This document shows, one piece after another, positions 14,921 through 22,970 of a DNA stretch of 28,449 nucleotides. The DNA comes from JBGPOS01 sp041488155 (GTDB lineage: Bacteria; Chloroflexota; Dehalococcoidia; Tepidiformales; Tepidiformaceae), in contig JBGPOS010000054.1 of assembly GCA_041488155.1 (NCBI GenBank), forward strand, positions 1 to 28,449, in the 5' to 3' direction. How positions within the stretch are numbered: position 1 is the first letter of the stretch; every line of letters begins with the position of its first letter. A program made the position numbers and the translations under genes. The notes beneath the pieces were generated by a model. That model saw only the letters and a program-made list of their open reading frames with translations, made no database searches and had not been told where the DNA came from.

Positions 14921-17011
14921 GTGGAGAATCGGCCCCACGGAGCGCCTTGGGCCCGGTACCGGGCTAGAATTGGCGCATGTCTCGTCCTTGTGACTACGGT
15001 AGCCACCTTGGCCGCCTGTAGCGGCAGCGCTCCCCAACCCCGGCCCGGCTCACCGGGAGGAGAGACGCCGGCCCCGGCAGCCGAGCGCTCGTGGGCGGGC
15101 AAAGACCCATCGCCCGCGTTTCCAACCGGCCTCGACTGGTTCAACGTCGAACACCCCCTCAAGATGTCCGAACTCAAAGGCAAGGTCGTCCTGCTCGACT
15201 TCTGGACCCTCGGCTGCATCAACTGCCAGCACATCATCCCCGACCTCAAACGGCTCGAAGCCGAGTTCGGCGAAGCCCTCGTTGTGATCGGAGTCCATTC
15301 GGGCAAGTACTCGACTGAGCACGACGACGAGAGTATCCGCGAGGCCATCAGCCGCTACGGGCTCCATCATCCGGTGGTCAACGACCCCGGCTTCGCTGTC
15401 TGGCGCACCTTCGGCGCCCAGGCCTGGCCCACGCTCGTGCTCATCGATCCCGCCGGCAACCTCGTCGGCGGCCACGCCGGCGAAGGTGTGTATCCGCTCT
15501 TCCAGCCCATCGTCCAGTCGCTGGTGAGAGAGTTCGACGCAAAGGGCGCCATCGTACGCTCGCCGATCCCCCTCAAGCTGAACGCCACCACCGCCTCCAC
15601 CGTCCTCTCCTTCCCGTCGAAGGCGCTCGCCGACCCGGCCGGCGGGCGACTCTTCATCGCCGACGCGGGTCACAACCGCATCCTCATCGCAGACCTCCAG
15701 GGCCGGCTCCAGCGCGCGATCGGCTCCGGCAAAGAAGGCTTCGCCGACGGCGGACCGGCCGAGGCAGCCTTCCGTCAACCGCAAGGACTCGCGCTCTCCG
15801 GCGATGGCACGACCCTCTACGTCGCCGACACCAGGAACCACGCCGTCCGCGCGGTAGCCCTCTCGACCGGCGAAGTGACCACCATCGCCGGTACCGGCGC
15901 CCAGCTCGACCGCATGCCCGCCGACGGCGCCCGCGCCCGCGAAACGGCGCTTGCATCGCCCTGGGACGTGCTCGTCGACGGCGGGACGCTCTTCATCGCC
16001 ATGGCCGGGGTCCACCAGATCTGGGCACTCGATCTCGGCTCCAACGCCATCAGCGTCTTCGCCGGCACCAGCCGCGAAGGCATCGCCGACGGCCCTCGAC
16101 GCAGCCAAGCCACCCTTGCTCAGCCGAGCGAACTCGCCAGCGACGGACGCTACCTTTACTGGGTCGATCCCGAGTCGAGCTCAGTTCGGCGCGTGCCGCT
16201 CGACCGCGACTCCGAAGCCCAGGTCGAGACGCTCGTTGGCACCGGCCTCTTCGACTTCGGCGCCGACGACGGAATCGGCAAGGCGGCAAAGCTCCAGCAC
16301 GCCCAGGGCATCGCCTTCGCCGATGGCCACCTCTACATCAGCGACACCTACAACCACAAGATCAGGTCGGTCGAACTCGCCAGCCGCCGGGTTACCACCC
16401 AGGCAGGCTCGGGAGATCGCGGCTGGGCCGACGGCAGCCCGCCCACAGCCCGCTTCGACGAACCCGGAGGCCTGACCGCCGCCGAGGGCCAGCTCTACGT
16501 CGCCGATACCAACAACCATCTCATTCGCCTCGTCGATTCGGGAACCGGACGCGTCACAACCCTCGCCCTCTCCAACATCGCGGCCGTGACCGAGTCATCG
16601 TCGCCCGGAACGGGCCTCCAGGTCACCCTCCCGGCACAGGACGTGTCCGCCGCCGCCACAACGGTGCGCGTGAGGTTCAGTACCCCCACGGGTTACCACC
16701 TCAACGGCCAGGCGCCCTCCCGCCTGGCGATCTCCTCTTCTGATCCCGGAGTCATCGCCCTCGCGCAGGCGGAACTCTCCTGGAACAATGACTCGACGGA
16801 AGTGACCATCCCGGTGACCGCCACGTTCCACGAAGGCTCAACGACCGTCACGGCCACCGGTCTCGTCTACTACTGCCGCACCGGCGCCGAGGCGCTCTGC
16901 TTCATCGAGCAGCTGCGTATGACCTTGCCGGTCAACGTCTCGGCCCGCGGCCTGGAGAACGAAGTCACGCTCGACTACGCCCTGCCGGCGGTGGACCAGC
17001 CGCGTTCTTGA
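14921..17011 (+). CDS. exported thioredoxin-NHL repeat lipoprotein (NHLRC2-like) with C-terminal Cys-pair domain
   Basis: 696 residues from a GTG. The N-terminus is a lipoprotein signal with lipobox LAAC (Cys33), followed by a Pro/Gly-rich linker. Residues ~70-205 form a thioredoxin/TlpA fold with the redox motif CINC (Cys99-Cys102) in 'FWTLGCINCQH', and 'QAWPTLVLIDPAG' supplies the cis-Pro. Residues ~215-550 are NHL/beta-propeller repeats (LFIADAGHNRIL, LYVADTRNHAVR, LYISDTYNHKIR, LYVADTNNHLIR). The last ~130 residues form a beta domain with Cys652 and Cys660 (YYCRTG, ALCFIEQ), reminiscent of the DsbD N-terminal domain. Predicted role is thiol redox outside the membrane; the partner is unknown. 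Confidence 0.87.
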   Translation: MENRPHGAPWARYRARIGACLVLVTTVATLAACSGSAPQPRPGSPGGETPAPAAERSWAGKDPSPAFPTGLDWFNVEHPLKMSELKGKVVLLDFWTLGCINCQHIIPDLKRLEAEFGEALVVIGVHSGKYSTEHDDESIREAISRYGLHHPVVNDPGFAVWRTFGAQAWPTLVLIDPAGNLVGGHAGEGVYPLFQPIVQSLVREFDAKGAIVRSPIPLKLNATTASTVLSFPSKALADPAGGRLFIADAGHNRILIADLQGRLQRAIGSGKEGFADGGPAEAAFRQPQGLALSGDGTTLYVADTRNHAVRAVALSTGEVTTIAGTGAQLDRMPADGARARETALASPWDVLVDGGTLFIAMAGVHQIWALDLGSNAISVFAGTSREGIADGPRRSQATLAQPSELASDGRYLYWVDPESSSVRRVPLDRDSEAQVETLVGTGLFDFGADDGIGKAAKLQHAQGIAFADGHLYISDTYNHKIRSVELASRRVTTQAGSGDRGWADGSPPTARFDEPGGLTAAEGQLYVADTNNHLIRLVDSGTGRVTTLALSNIAAVTESSSPGTGLQVTLPAQDVSAAATTVRVRFSTPTGYHLNGQAPSRLAISSSDPGVIALAQAELSWNNDSTEVTIPVTATFHEGSTTVTATGLVYYCRTGAEALCFIEQLRMTLPVNVSARGLENEVTLDYALPAVDQPRS

Positions 17012-17036
17012 CAGCGTCCTGACCGCTCCTAATGAT
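17008..17036 (+). promoter_or_regulatory. sigma70-type promoter for the Lrp-domain gene
   Basis: TTGACA (17008-17013), a 17-base spacer, then AATGAT (17031-17036). The -35 is perfect and overlaps the stop of the upstream gene; the -10 matches 4 of 6. Transcription would begin at about 17043, at the hairpin that follows. Confidence 0.5.
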
Positions 17037-17040
17037 GACC

Positions 17041-17059
17041 CTCGGACAGACAGTCCGAG
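17041..17059 (+). repeat. perfect 7-bp hairpin in the leader of the Lrp-domain gene
   Basis: CTCGGAC, spacer AGACA, GTCCGAG. The stem ends exactly where the ribosome site GAGGAGG begins, 10 bases before the GTG. It could be an operator at the transcription start or an mRNA stem that limits ribosome access. Confidence 0.6.
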
Positions 17060-17068
17060 GAGGCTCTT

Positions 17069-17320
17069 GTGGCCGTACGTGGTTATGTCCTGATCGAGAC
17101 GGAAGTGGGCAAGGCCAAAGCAGTCGGCGCAGCCATCGGCGAGTTCACCTATCCCGGCGCCCGTGTCGCTGCGGTTGACACGGTCACCGGCCCCTACGAC
17201 GTCATCGTCCAACTCGAAGCCGACGACCTGGACCGTCTCGGCAACGCGATTACCGACGCCGTCCAGAAGATCTCCGGCGTCCAGCGCACGACCACCTGCC
17301 TCGCGGTGCGCCTGGCCTGA
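17069..17320 (+). CDS. stand-alone Lrp/AsnC ligand-binding (RAM) domain protein
   Basis: 83 residues from a GTG preceded by AGGAGG. 'GYVLIETEVGKAKAVGAAI', 'VAAVDTVTGPYDVIVQLEADDLDRLGNAI' and 'VQKISGVQRTTTCLAVRL' are the alpha-beta sandwich of the Lrp/AsnC C-terminal domain, with the GPYDVIV ligand-side strand. There is no helix-turn-helix, so it cannot bind DNA alone. Such proteins bind small molecules, often amino acids, and assemble into rings or regulate full-length partners. A hairpin and a good promoter are directly upstream. Confidence 0.9.
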   Translation: MAVRGYVLIETEVGKAKAVGAAIGEFTYPGARVAAVDTVTGPYDVIVQLEADDLDRLGNAITDAVQKISGVQRTTTCLAVRLA

Positions 17321-17347
17321 GACCCCTCGGGGCGCCACCCGGCGCGA

Positions 17348-17376
17348 TTGACTTTCGCGGGACGCCTGCCCAGAAT
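17348..17376 (+). promoter_or_regulatory. possible promoter upstream of moeA
   Basis: TTGACT, a 17-base spacer, then CAGAAT (4 of 6 to the -10 consensus). It would give a leader of about 140 bases before moeA, containing the short ORF at 17471-17527. Confidence 0.4.
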
Positions 17377-17470
17377 CCGGGCCGTCCTGCAACGCTGACT
17401 CGTGTCTTCCTTCGGGGAACTTCGCGCCTCCGGTCTCTCTGCCTTCCGGCCAACGCAGCGGCCAGCCTCG

Positions 17471-17527
17471 ATGCTTTGTAAGCTTGATGTCATGAATCCC
17501 GCTCCCCCACCATCGGATTCCCAATGA
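17471..17527 (+). CDS. short proline-rich leader ORF overlapping the moeA start
   Basis: An ATG at 17471 (or the in-frame ATG at 17492) opens an 18- or 11-residue frame ending 'MNPAPPPSDSQ'. Its TGA (17525-17527) overlaps the moeA ATG (17524-17526) as ATGA. It contains three consecutive prolines, a known ribosome-slowing sequence. Neither it nor moeA has a clear Shine-Dalgarno site. Whether it is translated is unproven. Confidence 0.3.
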   Translation: MLCKLDVMNPAPPPSDSQ

Positions 17528-18810
17528 CCGCCCCCGCCTCGGCAATGATCAGCGTCGAAGAAGCCCGCGGGCGCATCCTCTCCTTCTTCTCGCGCCTCGA
17601 AGTCGAACGCAAACCACTCCTCGAAGCCCTGGGCCAGGTCCTTGCCGAAGGCATCGTCGCCCCCTTCGACATCCCGCCGCTCGACAACACCGCGATGGAT
17701 GGCTACGCCGTCCGCGCCGCCGACACCACTGGCGCGAGCGACCGGGACCCCACGCAACTCCGTGTCGTCGCCGACCTCGCAGCCGGCTACGTCCTCGACA
17801 CCGTGCTGCGGCCGGGCGAAGCCGTGCGCATCATGACCGGCGCGCCCATGCCCCCGGGCTCCGACGCCGTCGTCCCCTTCGAAGAGACCGACGAGCCGCT
17901 CCGTGGTGTCAACGAATCCGCCCGCAAGGCCGCCTCGGTCCTGGTCTTCAAGGCGGCCGACGCCGGAGCGAACATCCGCTTCCGCGGCGAGGATGTAGTC
18001 GCCGGCCAGACCGTGATCCCCTCCGGCCGTGTCGTCCGCCCGTCCGAAGTTGGCGTCCTGGCCAGCGTCGGCCTCGATGTCATCCCCGTCTACCGCCGCC
18101 CCCTCGTCGCCATCCTCTCTACCGGCGACGAAATCACTGAGCCCGGCAAGCCCCTCCTCCCCGGCCGCATCTACGATTCCAACGCCCAGAGCATCGCGGC
18201 CCTTGTGAAGAAGTACGGAGGCGTGCCGAAACTCCTCGGCATCGCCCACGACACCGTCGAAGACCTGACTGCGAAGATCCGCGAAGGGCTCTCCGCGGAC
18301 ATGGTGGTGACGAGCGCCGGCGTCTCGCGGGGAGACTTCGACGTCGTCAAAGACGTCCTTGCTCGCGAAGGCGCCATCGACTTCTGGACCGTGCGGATGA
18401 GGCCCGGAAAGCCGCTGGCCTTCGGGGCCTTCACCGCCCCCGACGGCCGGCGCGTCCCTCACCTCGGCCTCCCCGGCAACCCCGTCAGTTCCATGGTCTC
18501 TTTCGAGCTCTTCGGACGGCCAGCCATGTTCACGATGCTCGGACGCACCGATTGGGAACGGCCTGTCATTCGGGCCATCGCCCGCGACCGCATCGTCAAC
18601 ACCGACGGCCGCAGATTCTACGCCCGCTGCATCGTCAGCCGTGGCGACGATGGCCGCTACTACGCCGATCTCACCGGCCCCCAGGGAAGCGGCATCCTCA
18701 CCAGCATGAGCGCCGCCAATGCCCTCACCATCATCCCCGACGATGTCCCGGAGGCTCTTCCCGGCGAGGAAATCGACGTGATGATGCTCGACTGGGAGCA
18801 CGCCCCCTAG
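17524..18810 (+). CDS. moeA: molybdopterin molybdenumtransferase
   Basis: 428 residues, near the usual length. 'PPLDNTAMDGYAVR' (51-64), 'RIMTGAPMPPGSDAVVP' (102-118), 'ILSTGDEI' (197-204), 'TSAGVSRGDFD' (263-273), 'MRPGKPLAFG' (292-301) and 'GLPGNPVSSM' (315-324) are the MoeA signature blocks, with the MoCF nucleotide-binding domain in the centre. It inserts molybdate (or tungstate) into adenylylated molybdopterin. A Mog/MoaB protein, the adenylylating partner family, is encoded at 26408-26914. Its TAG stop overlaps the TAG stop of convergent rmlB within the bases CTAG. Confidence 0.96.
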   Translation: MTAPASAMISVEEARGRILSFFSRLEVERKPLLEALGQVLAEGIVAPFDIPPLDNTAMDGYAVRAADTTGASDRDPTQLRVVADLAAGYVLDTVLRPGEAVRIMTGAPMPPGSDAVVPFEETDEPLRGVNESARKAASVLVFKAADAGANIRFRGEDVVAGQTVIPSGRVVRPSEVGVLASVGLDVIPVYRRPLVAILSTGDEITEPGKPLLPGRIYDSNAQSIAALVKKYGGVPKLLGIAHDTVEDLTAKIREGLSADMVVTSAGVSRGDFDVVKDVLAREGAIDFWTVRMRPGKPLAFGAFTAPDGRRVPHLGLPGNPVSSMVSFELFGRPAMFTMLGRTDWERPVIRAIARDRIVNTDGRRFYARCIVSRGDDGRYYADLTGPQGSGILTSMSAANALTIIPDDVPEALPGEEIDVMMLDWEHAP

Positions 18811-19838
18811 CCGGGGTGCGTCCCTGCCCGGGCGAGACGCTTTCCGTACTGGCTGGCAAAATACCGCGAAAACTCGTCCGTCGCAGCCGCACCCCAGGTC
18901 TCGACGTTCTCGGCGTACCAGCGCACCGTCCGCTCGAGCCCTTCGCAGAACGGCACCTTCGGGAGCCATCCGTTCTCTCGCAGCCGCCCACAATCGAGCG
19001 CATAGCGGCGGTCATGGCCCGGGCGGTCCTCCACATGCGCGATCAGCGTTAACGGAGCGCCTGCCAGCGAACAGATGCGCTCCGCGACCAGCCGGTTGGG
19101 CAGCCGCTCGCCAGAACCAGCGTGCCACGCCGTCAAGCCAGGCTGATCATCGATCCGCTCGATGACCTCGCTCACGGCCTCCACCAGGTCGTCGACGTAA
19201 AGCCACTCCCGTTCCTGTAGACCGTCGCCGTAGAGCGGCATTGGCGCCTCGGCCAGCGCGAGCGTGGCGAACAGCGGGATGAATTTCTCGATGTGCTGGT
19301 TCGGGCCGTAGACGTTGCACGAGCGAATCACCGTCAGCGACATCCCGTAGCTCTGCGCGTATGCCCGCAGTTGCAGTTCGGCCGCCGCTTTGCTCGCCGA
19401 ATACGGGCTCGTTGGCGCGAACGGGAAGTCTTCGTTCGCTTCGATCGGGGCCGGAAGCGAACCGAACACTTCGTCTGTCGACATGTGCACCAATCGCGCT
19501 CCAGGGTGTGTCCGCACCGCTTCGATCAGGCAGACCAGCCCCTCGACGTCGGTCCGCACGAACACCCCGGGGTCGAGGAGCGACCGGTCGACGTGTGTCT
19601 CAGCGGCGAAGTTGAGCACGATGTCGGTTTCCGCCACAAGCGACGCGACCAGTTGGGAGTCACAAACGTCGCCCTGCACGAAACGGTAGTTCGATGCCGT
19701 TCCCGCTTCGCCGAGGTTCGCCGGGTTCGACGCATAGGTTAGCTTGTCGAGGTTCGTCACCGCCCACCCTTTGCGCACCAGCGCTCGCACCACGTGGCTC
19801 CCGATAAACCCGCAGCCGCCCGTCACGAGCGCCCTCAC
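18807..19838 (-). CDS. rmlB: dTDP-glucose 4,6-dehydratase
   Basis: 343 residues from a GTG that overlaps the rmlA stop (GTGA); the longer open frame to 20009 is rejected because it would overlap rmlA. 'VTGGCGFIGSHVV' (5-17) is the NAD-binding Rossmann motif. 'ETHVDRS' (80-86), 'STDEVFGS' (120-127, active-site Asp-Glu) and 'YSASK' (146-150, catalytic Tyr and Lys) follow the short-chain dehydratase layout. It converts dTDP-glucose to the 4-keto-6-deoxy sugar that leads to rhamnose and related deoxysugars. No rmlC or rmlD is seen in the window. Confidence 0.92.
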   Translation of the reverse strand: MRALVTGGCGFIGSHVVRALVRKGWAVTNLDKLTYASNPANLGEAGTASNYRFVQGDVCDSQLVASLVAETDIVLNFAAETHVDRSLLDPGVFVRTDVEGLVCLIEAVRTHPGARLVHMSTDEVFGSLPAPIEANEDFPFAPTSPYSASKAAAELQLRAYAQSYGMSLTVIRSCNVYGPNQHIEKFIPLFATLALAEAPMPLYGDGLQEREWLYVDDLVEAVSEVIERIDDQPGLTAWHAGSGERLPNRLVAERICSLAGAPLTLIAHVEDRPGHDRRYALDCGRLRENGWLPKVPFCEGLERTVRWYAENVETWGAAATDEFSRYFASQYGKRLARAGTHPG

Positions 19839-20893
19839 CCAGCCACCTCGAGCCGCGAGTGGTCCCCTAGCGTGAGCCGCGAACCAGCCCGCGCCCCCGA
19901 TACCCGGCAGAAGCGCCCGATCATCGAGTCCTCGATCCCCGGGCAATCGTTGAGCACGCTCTCTTCCATCACGATCGCGTTGCTGATGGCGACTGAGGTC
20001 AGAGCGCAATCGCGCCCAATCGCCACATGAGGACCCACCTTGCAGTCGCGCAGCCTCGCCCTCCGGCCAATGACGACCGGCCCCACGATGGTGCAGTCCT
20101 CCACGACTGCGCCCTCATCCACCCGGACAGCGCCCGAGGCCAGGCCGCCAGTAAGCACCGCAGAGAGGGCAATCTGTGAAGTCAGCCCCTCCAGCAAGGT
20201 TCGGTTCGCCGCCAGGATGTCCTCCATCTTGCCGGTGTCGATCCAGTACTCCTCCGTAACGCTGGCGCTCACCGTTGCTCCCCGCTCGAGCAGACCGGTC
20301 ATCGTATCCGCGATCTCTAGCTCTCCCCGTGCACTGGGCGCCTGCAAGTCGATCACCTCAAACACCCCCGGCCCAAAGGCGTAAACACCGATGACCGCGA
20401 GGTTGCTCGGAGGCGTCGCCGGCTTCTCCACCATCCGTACAAGCCGCTCTCCGCGCGTTTGCGCTACGCCGAAGGCGCGTGGGTCGTCCACGGCCTTGAG
20501 GATGACCGCTGCCGCCGGGCGCTGTTCGCGAAATCGGTCCACGAACCAGCGAATCCCGCCCCGCAGCACGTTGTCTCCGAGGTACAGCACGAACGAACCG
20601 CCGTCGACGAACTCGCGGCACAGTAACGCCGCGTGGGCTATTCCCAGCGGTTCCGGCTGAGGCACATACGTGAAGCGGGCGCCGAACGCCGAGCCGTCCC
20701 CCATCGCCTCGCGGATCTGTGCTGCCGTGTCGCCGACTACGATCGCGATCTCGCTGATCCCCGCTTCGACCAGTTGCCGCACGGGGAAATGCAGGACAGG
20801 CGTGTTGGCGATCGGGACGAGCTGCTTCGCGCCGGAGTAGGTGAACGGCCGAAGCCTGCTCCCCTTGCCCCCGGCGAGCACGATGCCCTTCAT
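19835..20893 (-). CDS. rmlA: glucose-1-phosphate thymidylyltransferase, long form
   Basis: 352 residues from the ATG at 20893. 'GIVLAGGKGSRLRPFT' (3-18) is the nucleotidyltransferase P-loop, 'GAKQLVPIANTPVL' continues the dTTP site, and 'LYLGDNVL' carries the metal-binding Asp106. 'EYWIDTGKMEDILAAN' closes the catalytic core. The last ~115 residues are a left-handed beta-helix (hexapeptide-type: VVEDCTIVGPVVIGRRARL), as in the StrD-type long RmlA. It makes dTDP-glucose for RmlB, encoded immediately downstream with a 4-base overlap. Confidence 0.92.
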   Translation of the reverse strand: MKGIVLAGGKGSRLRPFTYSGAKQLVPIANTPVLHFPVRQLVEAGISEIAIVVGDTAAQIREAMGDGSAFGARFTYVPQPEPLGIAHAALLCREFVDGGSFVLYLGDNVLRGGIRWFVDRFREQRPAAAVILKAVDDPRAFGVAQTRGERLVRMVEKPATPPSNLAVIGVYAFGPGVFEVIDLQAPSARGELEIADTMTGLLERGATVSASVTEEYWIDTGKMEDILAANRTLLEGLTSQIALSAVLTGGLASGAVRVDEGAVVEDCTIVGPVVIGRRARLRDCKVGPHVAIGRDCALTSVAISNAIVMEESVLNDCPGIEDSMIGRFCRVSGARAGSRLTLGDHSRLEVAG

Positions 20894-20952
20894 CACGCGG
20901 GCGATTATAAGTCGCTACCTCTTTGGCGGGGGCGGACGTACCATTCCGCGCC

Positions 20953-22059
20953 ATGGTAGAGGGCGCCCTCCGAGTGCTCCTCAACGCGAGCGCCCTGCCT
21001 GTCCGCCCGGCCGGGGCGGGTGTCTACACCATCGAACTTGCCCGCGCCCTCGCTACTCGCACGGACCTGGAAGTCGTCTTTGCGGCGCCGTCCGAAGCTG
21101 TCCCAAACGTTCAGTGGTTGCGCTCGCCGCCACGTGGGCCCGCTCTCCGCTCGGCATGGGAGCAGCTGCGCCTCCCCCGGCTCATGCGTCAGGAGGGGAT
21201 CGACGTCTACCATGGGGCTCACTTCGCGGTCCCGTTGCGCACGGGCGTGCCTGCTGTCGCCACGGTCCACGACCTCGCCTTCCTCCGGCTCCCGCGCCGC
21301 TATTCCATGCCTCGCCGCAACTACTACCGCGCCCTCGCATGGACCTCTCGCCGGGCCGACCGGATCATCGTCCCTTCCAAAGCAGTCGCCGCCGACGTCA
21401 TCCATCACCTCGGCTACCCCCCAGAACGTATCCGGGTCGTCTCCGAAGCGCCGCGCGCCGGCCTGGCGCCAGCGATGGAACACGAAATCGCCTTGCTTTG
21501 CGGCCGCGTGGGCGTCGAGCGGCCCTACCTGCTCTGCCTCGGCACCGCCGAACCGGGGAAGCGCGCTGTCGACGCGATCCGCGCCCTTTCCGTGATGCGA
21601 AACGAGGGCCAGGCCGTGAAGCTGGTCCTCGCAGGCAACGAAGGCCCCCTCACTCCCTTGCTGAGGCGCGAAGCCCAGGCCCTCGGCGTTCTTGAAAGCG
21701 TGGTCTTCGCCGGCTACCTCCTCGCAGGCGACCTCGCCGCCCTCTATTCCGGCGCCACAGCGCTCGTCTTCCCCTCCCTCAGCGAAGGTTTCGGACTCCC
21801 TCCCCTGGAGGCGATGGCTTGCGGCACTCCAGTCATCGCCTCCAGCGCTCCCGCCCTCCCGGAGGTGCTCGGAACAGCTGCCATTTTCGTCCCGCTCCGC
21901 GACCCCGCTGGGATCGCCCACGAGGCCATCCGCTTGCTCCGCGAAGACAGCTGGCGGTCGGAGTGGACCGCCCGCGGTCGCGAGCACGCCTCTCGTTTCA
22001 GTTGGACCCGCGCCGCCGAGGAATCCGCCGCCGTCTATCACGAGCTCGCGCCGCGATGA
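20953..22059 (+). CDS. GT4-family glycosyltransferase
   Basis: 368 residues from the ATG at 20953. The N-terminal GT-B half has 'RPAGAGVYTIELARAL' (18-33) and 'VYHGAHFAVPL' (85-95). The C-terminal half has 'YLLCLGTAEPGKR' (192-204) and the E-x7-E motif in 'SLSEGFGLPPLEAMACGTPVIAS' (Glu278 and Glu286) that binds the sugar-nucleotide donor. It resembles mannosyl- and rhamnosyl-transferases of surface polysaccharides. The gene is divergent from rmlA across 59 bases, and its stop overlaps the GT2 start (ATGA). Confidence 0.9.
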   Translation: MVEGALRVLLNASALPVRPAGAGVYTIELARALATRTDLEVVFAAPSEAVPNVQWLRSPPRGPALRSAWEQLRLPRLMRQEGIDVYHGAHFAVPLRTGVPAVATVHDLAFLRLPRRYSMPRRNYYRALAWTSRRADRIIVPSKAVAADVIHHLGYPPERIRVVSEAPRAGLAPAMEHEIALLCGRVGVERPYLLCLGTAEPGKRAVDAIRALSVMRNEGQAVKLVLAGNEGPLTPLLRREAQALGVLESVVFAGYLLAGDLAALYSGATALVFPSLSEGFGLPPLEAMACGTPVIASSAPALPEVLGTAAIFVPLRDPAGIAHEAIRLLREDSWRSEWTARGREHASRFSWTRAAEESAAVYHELAPR

Positions 22060-22946
22060 CCTTCGGGATCGTCGTCGTCACGTTTGAGTGCCGCGAACTC
22101 GCGCGCGACTGCCTGGCGTCGATCGCCCGCCAGCTCCCGGCTGCCATGGAGACCACGGTCGTCGTCGACAACACCTCCTCCGATGGCACCGTCGAAATGG
22201 TCGCGCAAGATTTCCCGGAGGCCCGCATCATTAGGAACGCCCGCAACGAGGGCTTCGCCGCCGCAGTGAACCAGGGCATCGTCTTGCTGCCCCGGTGCTC
22301 GGTCATTTGCATCCTGAACCCCGACACGCTGCTCCTCGACTCAGGCCTGTTGGAGGCAGAACGCTACCTCGAGGTCCACGCCGGAGTTGGCGTGCTGGGC
22401 GCCCGCATCGAGAACGCCGATGGCTCCCTCCAGCTGTCCTGTCGCGCTTTTCCGGGCCACCTCAACGCCCTCTTCAACCGACACTCCCTCGTTACGAAGC
22501 TCATTCCCGGGAACCGCTGGTCGCGCGAATACCTTATGAGCGACTGGCGCCACGACGAGGTGCGCGAGGTGGACTGGGTGTCCGGGGCCTGCATGCTCGC
22601 CCACCGGCGGGCCATCGAGCGCGTCGGAGTGCTCGACCCCGGCTACTTTTTCAGCATCGAAGACGTCGACTACTGCCGGCGTGTCCGCGACGTAGGGCTC
22701 GCGGTGGAATACTTCCCGATGGCTCGCGTCCAGCACCGTGTCGGCGGAAGCTCACGCCACGCCGTGTTCCGGGCCATGGCTGCTCACCACCGTGGCATGT
22801 GGCGCTACTACCGCAAGCACCTCTCCCGCAATGCCGCCATAGATGTCCTCACCGCCCTCGGAATCGCCATTCGCTTCTTCGTCCACGCCGCTTCCTACAC
22901 CCTGCGGACGGCGACGAACAGGCTGCTCCGCCGGCCGAACGCGTAG
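22056..22946 (+). CDS. GT2-family glycosyltransferase, rhamnosyltransferase-like
   Basis: 296 residues from the ATG at 22056, which overlaps the GT4 stop. 'GIVVVTFECRELARDCLASI' (4-23), 'VVVDNTSSDGTVEMV' (35-49), 'RNEGFAAAVNQG' (63-74) and 'CILNPDTLL' (85-93, metal-binding Asp) form the GT-A core. 'DWVSGACMLAHRRAIERVG' (173-191) and 'YFFSIEDVDYCRRV' (197-210) are the acceptor-side motif of dTDP-rhamnosyl transferases such as WbbL. A final helix near the C-terminus could touch the membrane. Fits use of the dTDP-deoxysugar made by the rml genes. Confidence 0.9.
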   Translation: MTFGIVVVTFECRELARDCLASIARQLPAAMETTVVVDNTSSDGTVEMVAQDFPEARIIRNARNEGFAAAVNQGIVLLPRCSVICILNPDTLLLDSGLLEAERYLEVHAGVGVLGARIENADGSLQLSCRAFPGHLNALFNRHSLVTKLIPGNRWSREYLMSDWRHDEVREVDWVSGACMLAHRRAIERVGVLDPGYFFSIEDVDYCRRVRDVGLAVEYFPMARVQHRVGGSSRHAVFRAMAAHHRGMWRYYRKHLSRNAAIDVLTALGIAIRFFVHAASYTLRTATNRLLRRPNA

Positions 22947-22970
22947 TCGCCTCGCCCCGACCCGTTCAAC

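Noticed and set aside
17194..18993. 599-codon open frame on the minus strand opposite moeA
   Set aside because: It is the antisense of moeA and the Lrp-domain gene. The product is low-complexity Gly/Asp/Val-rich sequence without domains, as expected from GC-rich codon bias.
19839..20009. Longer N-terminus for rmlB
   Set aside because: It would lie entirely inside the rmlA beta-helix region and adds non-family residues; the GTG at 19838 gives the normal Rossmann start.
20905..22041. 378-codon minus-strand frame opposite the GT4 gene
   Set aside because: Antisense shadow; the plus strand carries the full GT-B motif set including E-x7-E.
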